From Thamnaconus septentrionalis (Eukaryota; Chordata; Actinopteri; Tetraodontiformes; Monacanthidae), in assembly GCA_009823395.1 (NCBI GenBank), contig CM020512.1:8621905-8685904 (forward strand): a stretch of DNA of 64,000 bases, read 5' to 3'. Positions 19,501 through 30,003 of the stretch are shown piece after piece. The notes under the pieces were generated by a model. That model was not told the DNA's origin. It saw only the letters and a program-made list of their open reading frames with translations, and ran no database searches. The translations under genes were made by a program, and so were the position numbers. Positions within the stretch are counted from its first letter, which is position 1. Every line of letters starts with the position of its first letter.

Positions 19501-22500
19501 TCCCGCTCAGCTGCCCTTTCGCACGGACTCAAGCAGGGAGCCGCCCGACCGGGCGGCGAGCGACACGACCCCCACCCCCACCGCCACCAGCCCCGGCTTC
19601 CTGCAGACCTCCCCCGCGCCCGCCGACGCGCGCTGCTTTGCCGCCTTCAATCCAGACGCTGCTCCCTCAGGTGGTGGCCACCATGACGCTGCAGAGCCTG
19701 GCCAGCCAGAGGCTCCTTCAGGTGGCCCTGAAGATGAAGGAGAGGGAGAAGCAGCAGCAGGACAGAGGTCAGAGGTGAAGAACGGCGAGGTCGACGCAGA
19801 CGGAGGGCGGGAAGCAGACGCCGGCGCGGAGGAAGTGAAAGAGGAGAAGCTCAGCCCCTCTGAAGTCTCGCACCCTGCTGAGTTTAAGTAAGAAGGCTTC
19901 ACAGAGTTTCTGCCGCACTGTTATTAAAAATGTCTGATGTCATTTGTGCGTTTGTGTTTCAGGGTGGACAACAATCACTTGCTCCTGCTCATGATCCACG
20001 TGTTCAGAGAGAACGAGGAGCAGCTCTTCAAGGTGGGGACGCGGTTGAAACTGTCGGGTTTCTGGTTTCTCTGTTGTCTCTCTTTTAGGCAGATTTTGCG
20101 GTTTTGTTTTTTGGAGAAGTGGTTCAAAGGTTGTTGCTCAGTCCAGGTGTTGTAAGGCTCTGTTTGCCAACGGCCTACTAGACGCTATTACTCAGCCCCT
20201 CCAGTGTATCCACCAGTATGCAGTTGAGATATTGAGAGTTGTGAGTGGCACATATTATCACCAAGTGGACCTAATATGCATTTACAGTAAAATAAAAAGT
20301 TATGCATAGTTTAAAAATAATTGAATTAAAGGTCAATATTGTTGTATTTGAAATGACAAATTGCTGAATATCTGACTAGACACAAGATGCTATTTGCAGT
20401 GTTTCAACCAAAGGTGTTGCTGTGTCTCCAGATGCTGAAAATGAGCACTGGCCACATGGAGGGAGACCTGCAGCCTCTTTACCTGCTGCTGACTGACTGT
20501 TACATCTACCTGCTGCGGAAGGGTAACTGTAGTTATTATAGTTTGCAATGTATGAAGTTACGTTGCTTTTTCTTATACAGAGGAATTCTGTGTTCATCTA
20601 AGAACTCTACTCGCTCTGGTTGAACTGCAGGTGCAGCAGAGAAGCCCTACACTTTGGAAGAGGCCGTGTCCTATAACGAGCTGGACTATCTCTCTGTAAG
20701 TCCTCCTAACAGCGTCATGTGATCCTTCTCTGTGGTTGGCACGTCGGTCAGATTTCATGGCCGAAGTGATAGTGGTGCATTTAAAAAAAAAAAAAAAGAA
20801 GAAGTAATTTTTAGCCACTTTGTCTGTTTCCTGTTCTAATACAAAGTGTTTGTCGAGGAAGACAAAGGACTAGCTAACAACGCAAACAACATCAATGGAC
20901 ACGTTTGTGAAATGCACTGTTTTGTAGGTGGGCCTTGACCAGCAGACAGTGACAGTGGTTTGCACCAACAGACGGAGGAAGTTCCTGTTAGACACAGCTG
21001 ACACCTCCCTGACTTTGTAAGTGTTGCACTTGTGGTTCCCAACGTACTGTCTATTTTATTTATTTTAGCTTGGGTCTGAATTACAGACATTTCCTGCAGC
21101 TATGTTTTTCAATTGTAATAACATTGTAATGACATTATTGATAAAGGATATTTTAACACATCTGTCCATGTGGTTAAGGACAAAGGTTTTTTTGCCAGAA
21201 TTTTTTTTTTTTATTTTTTTTTTACGGTGAAACAATTTTTACAGCATAATAAACCCGACCAATGTTATGTCAACCAAAACCAATGTGACTTTTTTCTTCC
21301 AGCTGTTTTTTGTCTGCCCTCAAGTCTGCCATGGTCAAAGGCTGCCGTGAGCCTCCGTATCCTTCCATTCTGACCGACGCCACCATGGAGAAACTGGCTC
21401 TCACTAAGTTCATCTCCCAGGAGTCTCACTGTGAGGTAGACAGATGCCTGCTAGACTCGCCGCCTCGCCTCGCCTCTCCGTTCGCCCGGCTCCGGTGACG
21501 CTGATGGCACCAGTTGATTCTCGCTTTTTCTTGCTCAGGTTTCTGAAGTGTCTATCCTGCTGTACTCGCTGGTCCACTGGGAGGATCCGCTGGACGTTTC
21601 CCAGGTCGGCTCACCAGTCTCAGGAGGGAGCTCCAGCACCAAGGAGGGCTCAATGCAGTACCGGGCTGGAAACACCTACCTGGGCAAAGAGCTGTGGAAA
21701 AGCTGCTACCTGGTCCTCAGGTATGGACAGTAGGGCTGTACAATTAATCGATTATAAATCAAAATTTTATTATATTTTATTTATTATATTTAATTAATTA
21801 ATTTTTAGTGAAGACCATGTTAAAAAAAAAAGAAGAAGAAAATCGTAAAATCAATTTTCCTTTCGCATGCTTCTGGGTCTGCGCCTCTAGGCTACCGTAG
21901 TCTTCCTCCACACCACAAGCCAAAGTGGGAGCAGTGTGAGAGCGATGTTTCGGATCAACTCACTACTATGTTAACTGGCTACCTTTGTTTCCTCGCACCT
22001 GTAGTTGTCCTAGCTACAGCAGATGTTAAAACCAGGAAGTGATTCCGTATGCTGCCCTCGCCACTACCCGTTAGTAAATTATTTTTTCCAAAGTCACGTA
22101 CGACATCCACTTGTCCCGTTTTTGTGACATATTTAACGAGAAATGTCACGTAACCCAGTCGTGCTTTGAACGATGTGTTGTAGCCTAATGTCGCAGTGCT
22201 CACCGAGTATCGGACATGAAAATATCACGTCTGCTTTATTTAAAAATAAAGATAGAATATTTGAAATCATTTATTCCATTGTCTTTTGTAGTTTTACCAA
22301 AAAAAAAAAAAATTAAATCGAAAATTGAGTTTTAAGAGAAAAAAAATTGGGATTTTATTTGTGTCCAAAATTGCCCAGCACTAATGGGCAGAAAGATCGA
22401 AGCTGGTGCAAAATATATTACATCCAATACCAATGTTTGTCAATGAATAAAAGGGCTTAAAATTTCAGCATATTATTAAAGCTGTTATCTGAGAGTTGTG

Positions 22501-24533
22501 TCTCATTAGTAGATTATTCTACTATTGGCTGCAGTTTATGTGAGTATAAATACATCTCCCTGTTTCTCTCCCAGCAACGGCATTCTGTACCTGTATGCAG
22601 AGAGAATCGATGTCACACCTCTGATGTCCGTCACCATGGGGTAGGGTCTTCTTTCGAGTTCATATGTATAAAATCGAATTCCTTAAGAAAGCCTAAAAAC
22701 TGCTGCAGTGGGCGAGCGCGCCGAGGCGGTTTGTCTGGCAGGGAACCAAAAGAAGAGAAACCTCTCCTCCCTCCCAACAGGGGAGAGCACTGCGGAGGCT
22801 GCCGCCGCTCAAACAGCACCGAGCGCCCCCACGCCTTCCAGGTCATCCTGGCAGAGCGCCCCCCGCTGGAGCTCAGCGCCAACGACGAGCAGGACATGGC
22901 CGAGTGGATGCAGCTGCTCTGCCAGTCCGTCTCCAAAGGGGTGAGTGGCCTGTAAAAGGTCAACGTCGGGCGCCGCTGAACTGAAACGAGGACTCACCCC
23001 AGCGTGCCCGACCTGCAGGTCATCCCTCAGGGCGTGGCGCCCACGCCGTGCATCCCGTGTTGCCTGGTGGTGACGGACAGGAAGCTGCTGACCTGCCACC
23101 AGGACTGTCAGACCAGCTTCTTCCGCTCGCTGGGCGCCGTCGACATCTGCGACGTGACGGCGGTCAGCGTGGAGGCCGGCAAGCAGTACTGCGTCATCGT
23201 GAGTGTGCTCCACCTCAAAGGCTTCTGCAAACATTTAGTGTTGAAATTCTGTTGTCAAGGTATCATTTCTTCCACAGTCAAACAGAAGCTCCCGCGCACT
23301 GTTCAGCTCTCTGTCTCGTCACGTTTCGGTCGCCAGACCTTTGTCAGGCATATACAGGCATTTATATAGGCCTGTCGTAGATGCAGTTAGCCTATCAGAA
23401 GGCTGGAGGACTCAGCATTGCTGATGGGCCTCACCTGTCAGGTAAAACAACAGCACTTGTTAATAAATTACTACAATTCATCATCCTATATTCTGGAGGC
23501 TTTCATAATGTGAAAGAATTTAAAAAAAGGATGATGGTTAGGACATCATAGACTTTTTTTTTTTACCTTTTTTTTTGCCCTACTAGAATAAAGTGTAATT
23601 CGACATCCACTACAATAGGTGGCAGTGGCGCTGTTATTGTCAGAGTGTGCGCAGGGAGTAGCTATTGGCTCCATGTGTAGGATTTTTATGCACCAAACAT
23701 GCGCACACACAGCATAGAGCAGGAGGCAGACTACAGTAAAGAACAGTATTCAATAATAAGTTATTTGTTGTAAGTTGATGTATATTTCTTTCTTTTTTTT
23801 TAATGTTAACGAGGAATCGATGTTACACAGAGGTGTACTTATAACAATTTTTATAAACAATTATGCTATTTATCGTCGCGGCGGAGAGTGGGGAGGCACA
23901 AAATAACATAAAATAATTGAGAAGCACTGCAGTGCACACGTGTCGCTTCCCAATCCAAGAAAACTGGCCAAACTTTAATAACATATGAAGCTATAATCAT
24001 TTTTTCTTCTTGTGAGGCCGTTGGAACGGCACCACTAGATGTAACTACGTCATTATTTCATAATTTAACCCTTTGCAGCTTTCTCACGTTCTCTGTAATC
24101 TGACCTCTGCTAATTCATTCAAAATACCTGCTTACACTTTTGATCCATCTCAAGGACTTCAGTGTCTCATCTTTTCCTGCTGCTTCTGCAGGAGTTTGCG
24201 GCGGACCGGACTCAGTTCCTGCCTCCGTGGGTTTTGTACTTCAGCGGCTGTGAAGAGCGAGACCGCCTGCTGGCGGCGCTAGACAGGGCCTGGAGGGGCG
24301 TTTTCCAGGTAATGCTCCGTCTGCTCACTCATCGGAATTCGCCGTCTTAAATCTGCCTTCCCCTGACATGCGGTTGATATCGTGCTTGCCCCCAGGTCAG
24401 CCTTCCGCACAGGGAAGTGTCGGACACCTCCCTGCAGAAGCGCTGCAGCGAAGCCCTGGCGCTGATGAGCAGCGTCTGGCAGCGGGCCGACAGCCTGGCC
24501 CGTGGCAGAGCCCAGCGAGAACCCTGGTGCTGA
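12991..24533 (+). CDS. plekhm2: Pleckstrin homology and RUN domain-containing family M member 2 (SKIP)
   Basis: PLEKHM2 links lysosomal Arl8 to kinesin-1 and drives lysosomes to the cell periphery. Exons: 12991-13050, 14522-14628, 14825-14934, 15020-15119, 15221-15308, 15386-15560, 16562-16621, 17992-18283, 19099-19887, 19963-20032, 20432-20522, 20631-20695, 20928-21016, 21303-21435, 21539-21720, 22575-22640, 22781-22940, 23019-23198, 24192-24308, 24396-24533. They sum to 1023 codons plus stop, close to human (about 1019). The RUN domain is near residues 35-160. Both tryptophan-acidic motifs that bind kinesin light chain in the mammalian protein are present: LEWDDS (W about 203) and ADWEEGD (W about 232, across exons 7-8). 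Exon 9 is a long low-complexity linker. The PH domain lies near residues 767-880 (YRAGNTYLGKELWKSCYLVL). The C-terminus ends REPWC as in human. Introns 8 and 15 hold MITEs. Confidence 0.97.
16491..16525. repeat. (CT)n microsatellite
   Basis: A pure CT run in plekhm2 intron 6, ending about 35 bp before the exon 7 acceptor. It extends the normal polypyrimidine region. Confidence 0.95.
17000..17070 (+). repeat. Dispersed repeat family, copy 1
   Basis: Lies in plekhm2 intron 7. Bases 17028-17060 (33 bp, GGAGCCAACACCTGGCTGGG and on) match exactly, in reverse complement, 46543-46575. Just upstream is acatgtttgga, a second word shared with other copies. Confidence 0.7.
18312..18585. mobile_element. 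hAT-like MITE
   Basis: In plekhm2 intron 8. The ends are imperfect terminal inverted repeats: CAGTGTTCTCAACTGGT on the left, and CAGCCTTTCTCAACTGGT on the right read in reverse. The flanks are 8-bp duplications with 6 of 8 bases equal (gtctaatg, gtcgattg). CAGTG-type ends with 8-bp target duplications are typical of hAT elements. There is no transposase in its 274 bp. Confidence 0.72.
18695..18982. mobile_element. MITE with 3-bp target duplication (Harbinger-like)
   Basis: In plekhm2 intron 8, 109 bp after the previous MITE. The ends read AGGTCCTTACACACAGGG, and AGGTCTTTAAACACCGGG in reverse complement. Both flanks are TCA (18692-18694 and 18983-18985). A 3-bp duplication fits the PIF/Harbinger superfamily, but the assignment is tentative. 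It is noncoding. Confidence 0.65.
21731..22383. mobile_element. hAT-like nonautonomous element
   Basis: A 653-bp AT-rich element in plekhm2 intron 15. The ends are TAGGGCTGTACAATTA on the left, and TAGTGCTGGGCAATTT for the right end in reverse complement. The flanking 8-bp duplication is atggacag (21723-21730) and atgggcag (22384-22391), one mismatch. Ends of this type are widespread in fish genomes. There is no transposase frame. The left duplication begins 2 bp after the intron's GT, so the element starts only 10 bp into the intron. Confidence 0.85.
23300..23350 (-). mobile_element. Retroelement fragment (tentative)
   Basis: In plekhm2 intron 18. The stretch gtttcggtcgccagaccttt reads in reverse as an AAAGGTCTGGCGACCGAAAC motif that I recognise from fish interspersed repeats. 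The family is not certain, and no borders or coding remnants are visible. The rest of this 993-bp intron holds only AT-rich sequence. Confidence 0.3.
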
Positions 24534-27530
24534 CGGACACGCGGCAAACTCACCCAGTCACGTACGTGTAGACAATGAAAACAGACTCACGGTGAGAGGC
24601 AGCCGCAGGACGGGTGGCGCTTAGAGTCGCTGCAGCGCTGAGACGAATCGCTCGGACCGCGTCAGTCGCCGTCGGGGTGTAGCTCATCCTGACTCTCTGC
24701 GGACCTCTAGAGACAGAAGGTAACAGAAGGTGCGTCGCCTTAAATGGCTACGACAAATCTCCGAGAGACGCTCCAGTCAATTGTATCTCGTCCTGACGTT
24801 CAGATTATAAGCCATATTTCATTTACTCCCACATCACTCTAAACCTCCCTGCAATTTATCATCAGTTTGTGTTTGAGGTGGGGGAGCTGTAAGCGGTTCC
24901 GCACAAAAATGTGTCGCTACATGTATTTATTCAATAACCTGCGTGTCATATTTATGGTAAATGATATAAAACTTAGTACATTTTCAAAGGTAACATCAGC
25001 AATTTGGAGGCACCATTAACATCAAAACAATGTTGACGCTATTATTCATAAAGTCAAAAGTGGGCACCTAGTTCCCAGATGACGGCGTGAAGATCGCAGC
25101 CTTTGGAAAACTTTCAGCTCATGACATTCACGAGTCTGACGAACTGAGGTTGAGGGTTCAAGTCCACGTCAAAAAAAAGAAAACAAGTGAAAACACTGAT
25201 GCCTGGATGAACTGCGGCCTGAAGAAGCACCTCACTGAGAACACTCAGCTAAAATCCAGAAATATGGTGATGGAAAAATCCATAGGCCAGAAGTCGAGGC
25301 TGTCTGTTGCGTTTTGCCGTGTGGGATAATTCACTGGCTTTGCCTCCCACTGAAAATCCACCCAACAACCAAGCAGTCATTCTTTCCTGCACGTGCTCCT
25401 CACGCTGCCACGCGTGGAACTCCATCACATCGTGCATTAGCGTCTCAGTGTTGTCACACGTGCTCGTGTCGTTGCCACTTGGAAGGAAATCCTGCCTTTC
25501 TTTTCCGCTCAGGCCAGGTGAGTGGAAGCCTCCTTGCAGACTTGCACATTGTTAGTCCCCGCCTCCTTTTTTTTTTACCGTCACCAGTCTTGGTTTTGTT
25601 TTAACATCCTGCTAAGTGCCGTTGTTTTATTTATCATTGGAGAAATCGGCAGTGATTTCAAGAGGGACATTTTCATGTTATAATTGCTGATGACTTTGCA
25701 CCAGTCGCTGCGTTCGAAACCGTTTCTCCAGCGGTGCCGGGTAATATGTCCAAGTACATGTTAATCCTTGTTCGCCTTTGAAGCAGCGTGTAGCATCTCT
25801 CCCCAGAAGATTAACGCCGTTAAACTGCTTGTAATGTCGCCCAGTGCCAACGCTTCATGTGAGGCCAAATAAGAATTAGAGTCTAAAGTGAACTGATTGA
25901 GTTCAGCTGTATTTAAAGGTACTTGATGAAGATGATGATGGTGATGATGATGCATGTGCTGCACAATCTGCCCTGGTGTTTGCCTCATGTGGCCATGCTG
26001 CTGTGCTGATGGCTCTCTTTGTGATGACAACGTGGCCTTTTCTCTAAGTTTTAAAAAAAAAAAAAAGATAAGAGATGAGCTAAACAGGTCTGTTTAAGTC
26101 AAGTATTTGTTTTTTTAATTGAATATAAACAAGCACTATTTTTTACTTTGCGTAGTTGCCTTACGCTATACAAACGGGCTCACAGCAATGTAACTCCTAA
26201 ATCAATTATTCTTTAAAAGTGCATACTTTTTAAACATCCCATATTTTGCCTGTTTTTTTTTTTTTGTTTTGTTTTGTTTTTTTTTGTTTTTTTTTTTTCA
26301 CATCTTTGTTTGTCACTCTGGACCCCGGTGGGGCAGCCTTGCATGATTTATTATCCCCATAACGGGATCCTCCTGCTAAAAGCGTTTTTAGTTTCCCACT
26401 CAAACTGATGCTTTGTTTGACAGAACTTTGGGGCCCAAGAGGGCGGCGCCAACACCTGTCCTTGAGGGCGATGTCATTAGTCTGGGAGAGGGCACAGTGA
26501 GGAATCAGCACTGGTTTATGACATCACAAAGGGCAGAATTTCCAGACTGGCTGGAGACAAATGCACGACATTGCGGTACCTTCAATAGAAACGACACACA
26601 GGGTTTTGTGTTTGTGTACGTACGTACGTGCGTCCTGGTTTTGGTGGATAGTGTTGACACAGAATTTCACAGCTGCTGTTGTTTGTTCGCTTCTGTGTGA
26701 AATGTTCTTTGCATATTGTTTTGAAAAAGATACAGACGTCGGCGGTTCTCAGAGGAAACATGAATGTGTTCTCAGAATGAAGGTTTTATTCCTGGCGCTA
26801 AACGAGGCCGTTCGTTTTGCCTGTGTTGTGACGTCCAGCCGATGCCGAAGCGCCTGCAGTAATTTGTGCTTTAAATCTTCTCTTCAAAGTGCCGCTCGGT
26901 CTCACTCGCCCTCCGGTCTAATCTCAGGTGAAACAGAGGGGTGCGTCACACCCCTTTGATCTCATCACTGCTGTTGTTTTTTTTTTTTAATCTCACACAG
27001 TGTTATTATTATTATTATTGTTTAATGTTATTTTTGGTTCTCTCCATCTTCCAGCGTATTAGGGAGTTCTTTTGCGCGCACACAGGGGAGGCCACAGAGA
27101 TGTATTGAGTTCCAGAGAAAAGGTTTTAAATTAAAAGATTCACAGCTAGTTGACTGGTTTCTGAAACAAAGATCCAGTGGATTATTTCACTGGATTGTTT
27201 CAAAAAGTTTTGTGTTGGGAGGGCAAAGGGTTGGATTTACTTGAACTGTTTGTTGGAAGAAGCTGCTCGGAGATGGACTCTATCAAGTGCGTGTATATAA
27301 AGCAGAAGAATTTGTTCGAAGCAAGACATTGCTGGCCAATGATGGACGTCACCTTAAGGAAGAAGCACCATTTCTGTCGACAAATGTATCACTGCATGTA
27401 ATATTTGTGTTATGTTGAGCAGTTTTACAGGACTGTAAATAGGGCACTAATCACTGTACACTTACGTGCATGTCCAGACTTTTATACCGTTGATTGAATG
27501 TACAAATAAACTAATGTGATTGGACTACGA
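24534..27530 (+). other. plekhm2: plekhm2 3' UTR (probable)
   Basis: About 3 kb without a credible coding frame. The first clear poly(A) signal is AATAAA at 27505-27510, which would give a long 3' UTR. A diverged dispersed-repeat copy lies at 26315-26555. Shorter ORFs (for example 25087-25329) lack any family resemblance. Confidence 0.5.
26315..26555 (+). repeat. Dispersed repeat family, copy 2
   Basis: Shares ordered words with the other copies: cctgctaaaa, actgatgctttgttt, gagggcggcgccaacacctg, and tgacatcacaaagggc at the right end. It lies inside the probable plekhm2 3' UTR. Confidence 0.65.
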
Positions 27531-29790
27531 TGTGTGTCTCTGGCTTGATATTGCAACGCAAGTGTGTTGCTCATTTTCACTTTCTCATCATGCAGGTGTT
27601 CACTCAATCAAACAATTGTTGACTGCACAGTGTGGGTAAAGATTTACGATGGATGAGAAAGTAGTTTTGCTAAACGGAACAACAAGTATGTGAGATGTTT
27701 TTTTGTTTTTTTTTTTTTTTTGCAAGTATTATTTGGAAAGCAGAAACATCAACAACTTTAATTAAACTCCCGGTTGGTTGTAGCAACAGGGATGTTTCTG
27801 TAACGGAAACATCAAAAAAAAAAAAAAAAAAAAATCCCTCCAGGCAGATGATAAAAACTTCCCTAATGTGTTTATTTAATAGGTGGTGTCTTAACTTCCT
27901 GAATTCAATTTTAAGAATTCTCTGGTCTTTAATTAAACTCCCTGTTGGTTGTCGGCACAAAACTTCAAACAGAATTCAAGCTTGCACACACACACCCTGC
28001 AGTGGTCGATTAGTGGCCATGACTCAGTTGTTCCCCACCTCCGTTCATGACTTTTTCCACCATCAGTTGTTTTCTTCAATTACTAAAGAGCCTGGTCACC
28101 AACACGGGGGATTAGAGTCATCGCCGTCGGCTATTTACTGTCAGAGGCGTCACTCTGGCTGGTTAAAAAACGAACGAACGTTTAAATAAATAAAGACATT
28201 GCAGTTGCTCGATGTGACCTGTAGAGGTCCCACTTGAGTCACCGGTAAACTCTGCTAATTGAGACAGTTTGGCGGCAATATATCTTTGTGGGAACTCTGT
28301 CCCGTTCCAGCAGTTGGTGAGTCTGAATTGTGTTTAATGGATGGGCTAAGTGCGTTGTTGTTGCGCATTGAAGACCTCGGTTTCAGTTTTTAAAACTAAT
28401 GGCTGCTGGGCTTATTTTTCAGTGCCACTTTTACAGTGTTGGCTCACCATGCTAACTGCACTTAGCCAGATATCCAGCCCAGCAGTCAAAAAAAATGCTC
28501 ATTGATTTTATTTGCATTATTTGCGGCTACTATACTTTAAAAGCTTCCTTTCATGAAATTCTGCACAAGAAAGATTCAATGAATTTAAAAAGAAATCATA
28601 AAATTGAGCATTTCTTATTTATTTTTATTTTATTTTATTCATTCATTCATTCATTCATTCATTCATTCATTTATTTATTTTACAAACAACTACAACAAAT
28701 TGGATTCTACCCCAGATTTTGGCTGGTTCGCCTCCACATTTGTAACACTTTTGTGATTTTGATGATGTGGAATAATAAAAAAACCCAGTGAGACTAAGCC
28801 ACTAATAAATATTCACATCAACCTGCATGGTGTTATTGATTATCCATTTGCAGTTGCCTTAACAACCGGTGCATTTTGTAATTTTTCTTAGCTGCGTTCA
28901 CCCTTGGGGTAAACATATGGCTGCCGGCATGGTTTTAATGAGCAGCGGTTCCAGCTGATAGGAACCAGTTTATGACTCTTCAACGCCAGGAAAAGCTGAC
29001 TGGGGGTTAGCCAGGGGGGAGGGGAGGAGGGCACCCGTCATGGTAGAGAGGCTGAAAGAAATAACACTGTCATGGTTCATGGAGAGCCAAGAAAACAAAA
29101 ACGTCTCACACACACATCAGTGAAAAGAAAACAGCATTGCAGCTACAAGGTCAGAATGACACAGAAACATAATGCAGCAAGAAGAAGACAAACAGTTTCT
29201 TGAAGGAACACTTGGTAGAGTTCTTAAAACATCAAATGACACTTCCAAAGAGAACCCCAATACTTCTATTAGTATTATCATTGTTCTGCATTTTAAATGA
29301 TGCAGACATTATAAACAGATCTCCTCCTGCATCGCCCTGCGTGCCAGTGTGATGCTGCAAATCTAAGAATACATCTCGGACGGAGGAAAACTGTTTGATG
29401 CTGTGAATAATTTAAGCAACGTGCATTTCAGAAAACCAACTGGGTTAAATGTGCAAAGCAGCTTGTAAGGCTGGGGAGGAAGCACATACCCACATCAGAG
29501 GAGATATCTCACACACACACACACACACACACACACTATACCCTGCATAACGTGCGTGTTAATGATGAAGCATTCACTCGCCCCAGCCTCCCTCTCACGA
29601 CTGACTATTACATTATTTACAACACAGGGATGCTCCGCTGAGCCAGGAGTCTTCCCTCTGATGAAATGCTGCGAAGCCACCAGCCTCTCCTCGCGTGCTC
29701 GGTCCATTACGGTACTCTACCGCTCTCCATCAGGAGAGGAGGGCGGATGCAGAGGTGGAGGAGAGGGAAAGGGAGAGAGTGAGTGAGGAG
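27531..29790. other. Intergenic region between plekhm2 and ano7
   Basis: No gene is supported. A near-identical segment of about 25 bp (ctttaattaaactccc, then ggttggttgt) occurs at about 27757 and again at about 27928. Between the copies is a perfect 8-bp inverted repeat (gatgtttc/gaaacatc) around 27790-27812. A (CATT)n run lies at 28639-28670 and a CA run at 29511-29535. The rest shows nothing recognisable. Confidence 0.55.
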
Positions 29791-30003
29791 ACGGAGAGGA
29801 GGAGCACCGCCGACCGCTGCCAGCACAGAGTTTAGCAGCGGACAAATAAAATTCTGCACAGTGAAGGTGGAGCATCCGGCGCAGCTTTTCCCCTCTGAAG
29901 CTTCCGTCAAAAGCGTCTTCACGCGTGTATTTTCTTACATTTTTGGACAGAACAGCTTTTATTTTTCATCCCCCTCGTTGTCCTCCTCCTCATCATCATC
30001 ACC
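29790..30003 (+). promoter_or_regulatory. ano7: ano7 5' leader and promoter region (candidate)
   Basis: The sequence turns GC/purine-rich about 250 bp before the ano7 ATG. The ATG itself sits in catcaccATG, a good Kozak context, after a CTC/ATC-rich stretch. No TATA box stands out. Where transcription begins cannot be told. Confidence 0.4.

Noticed and set aside
19507..19902. 131-codon minus-strand frame opposite plekhm2 exon 9
   Set aside because: It is the antisense shadow of a GC-rich low-complexity exon; the plus-strand exon fits phase and homology.
25100..25170. tRNA-like word gagggttcaagtccacgtc in the plekhm2 3' UTR
   Set aside because: Only a B-box-like word is present. No A-box at the right spacing and no cloverleaf could be formed by eye.
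27695..28189. 164-codon plus-strand frame downstream of plekhm2
   Set aside because: It crosses poly-T and poly-A runs and the local near-identical segments; composition is not protein-like.
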